Source of the DNA: Nitrospiria bacterium
Lineage (GTDB): Bacteria > Nitrospirota > CAKKRA01 > 9FT-COMBO-42-15
NCBI GenBank assembly: GCA_919903585.1
Contig: CAKKST010000433.1
Span: 1-5,496, forward strand
Length of the DNA: 5,496 nucleotides
Direction: 5' to 3'
Part shown: one piece after another, positions 5,482-5,496 of the stretch
How positions within the stretch are numbered: the first letter of the stretch is position 1
How the letters are laid out: each line of letters opens with the position of its first letter
The notes under the pieces: generated by a model
Told to the model about the DNA's origin: nothing
The model's input: the letters and a program-made list of their open reading frames with translations, nothing else
The model's database searches: none
Program-made: the position numbers and the translations under genes

Positions 5482-5487
5482 ATCATA
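5482..5487 (-). promoter_or_regulatory. Candidate -10 box for the micro-ORF transcript
   Basis: TATGAT matches the sigma-70 -10 consensus at five of six positions. It would place the transcription start near 5475, about 30 bases upstream of the micro-ORF start codon. Any -35 box would lie beyond the window edge, so the promoter cannot be confirmed. Confidence 0.35.
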
Positions 5488-5496
5488 AGTATCAAA

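Noticed and set aside
5467..5496. Possible C-terminus of an upstream minus-strand gene (frame reading FDTYDALTL then stop)
   Set aside because: Only nine codons are inside the window, and the same bases hold a -10-like box. There is no way to tell a gene end from noise.
5223..5496. tRNA or riboswitch in the operon leader, as with the initiator tRNA gene before rimP in Escherichia coli
   Set aside because: No cloverleaf, CCA-like end, T-box motif or known riboswitch core could be recognised. The hairpins present are explained as terminators.

Overview
The window is a conserved bacterial translation and transcription operon, read entirely from the minus strand. In transcription order it holds rimP, nusA, infB, a DUF503/ylxP-type gene, rbfA and the first part of a DHH-family phosphoesterase (nrnA-like) that leaves the window at position 1. 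All six proteins were recognised from family motifs in their translations; no database search was made. Every large plus-strand open frame lies antisense to one of these genes and is treated as a shadow.

Organism: the order nusA-infB-DUF503-rbfA-DHH phosphoesterase, a short NusA without the C-terminal acidic repeats of enterobacteria, moderate base composition and frequent ATA and AGG codons fit an uncultivated or anaerobic member of the Desulfobacterota (former Deltaproteobacteria), Nitrospirota or a neighbouring phylum. The sequence alone does not settle the phylum. The ylxR and ylxQ genes that many Gram-positive bacteria carry between nusA and infB are absent; only 17 bases separate the two here.

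Layout: positions 5223-5496 are a compact leader region. From upstream to downstream it holds a candidate -10 box, a tandem 8-bp repeat, an 11-base perfect Shine-Dalgarno sequence, a 20-codon cysteine-containing micro-ORF, a strong intrinsic terminator, a candidate extended -10 promoter, and a second terminator whose T-run ends at the start of rimP. Positions 4740-5222 are rimP. A 73-base gap follows, with an A/T-rich hairpin and a good ribosome binding site, and then nusA (3509-4666). From infB to the phosphoesterase the genes are packed by 4-, 1- and 4-base overlaps, which suggests translational coupling.

How the genes work together: RimP and RbfA mature the 30S subunit, IF2 places initiator tRNA on it, NusA controls pausing, termination and antitermination of RNA polymerase, and the DHH protein probably degrades very short RNAs or 3'-phosphoadenosine 5'-phosphate. 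The core genes are ordinary. The unexplained part is the leader: a micro-ORF with a near-ideal ribosome binding site, and a terminator that transcription must pass to reach rimP and nusA. The latter suggests attenuation or NusA feedback. I see no mobile element, CRISPR array, tRNA, rRNA or defence system.
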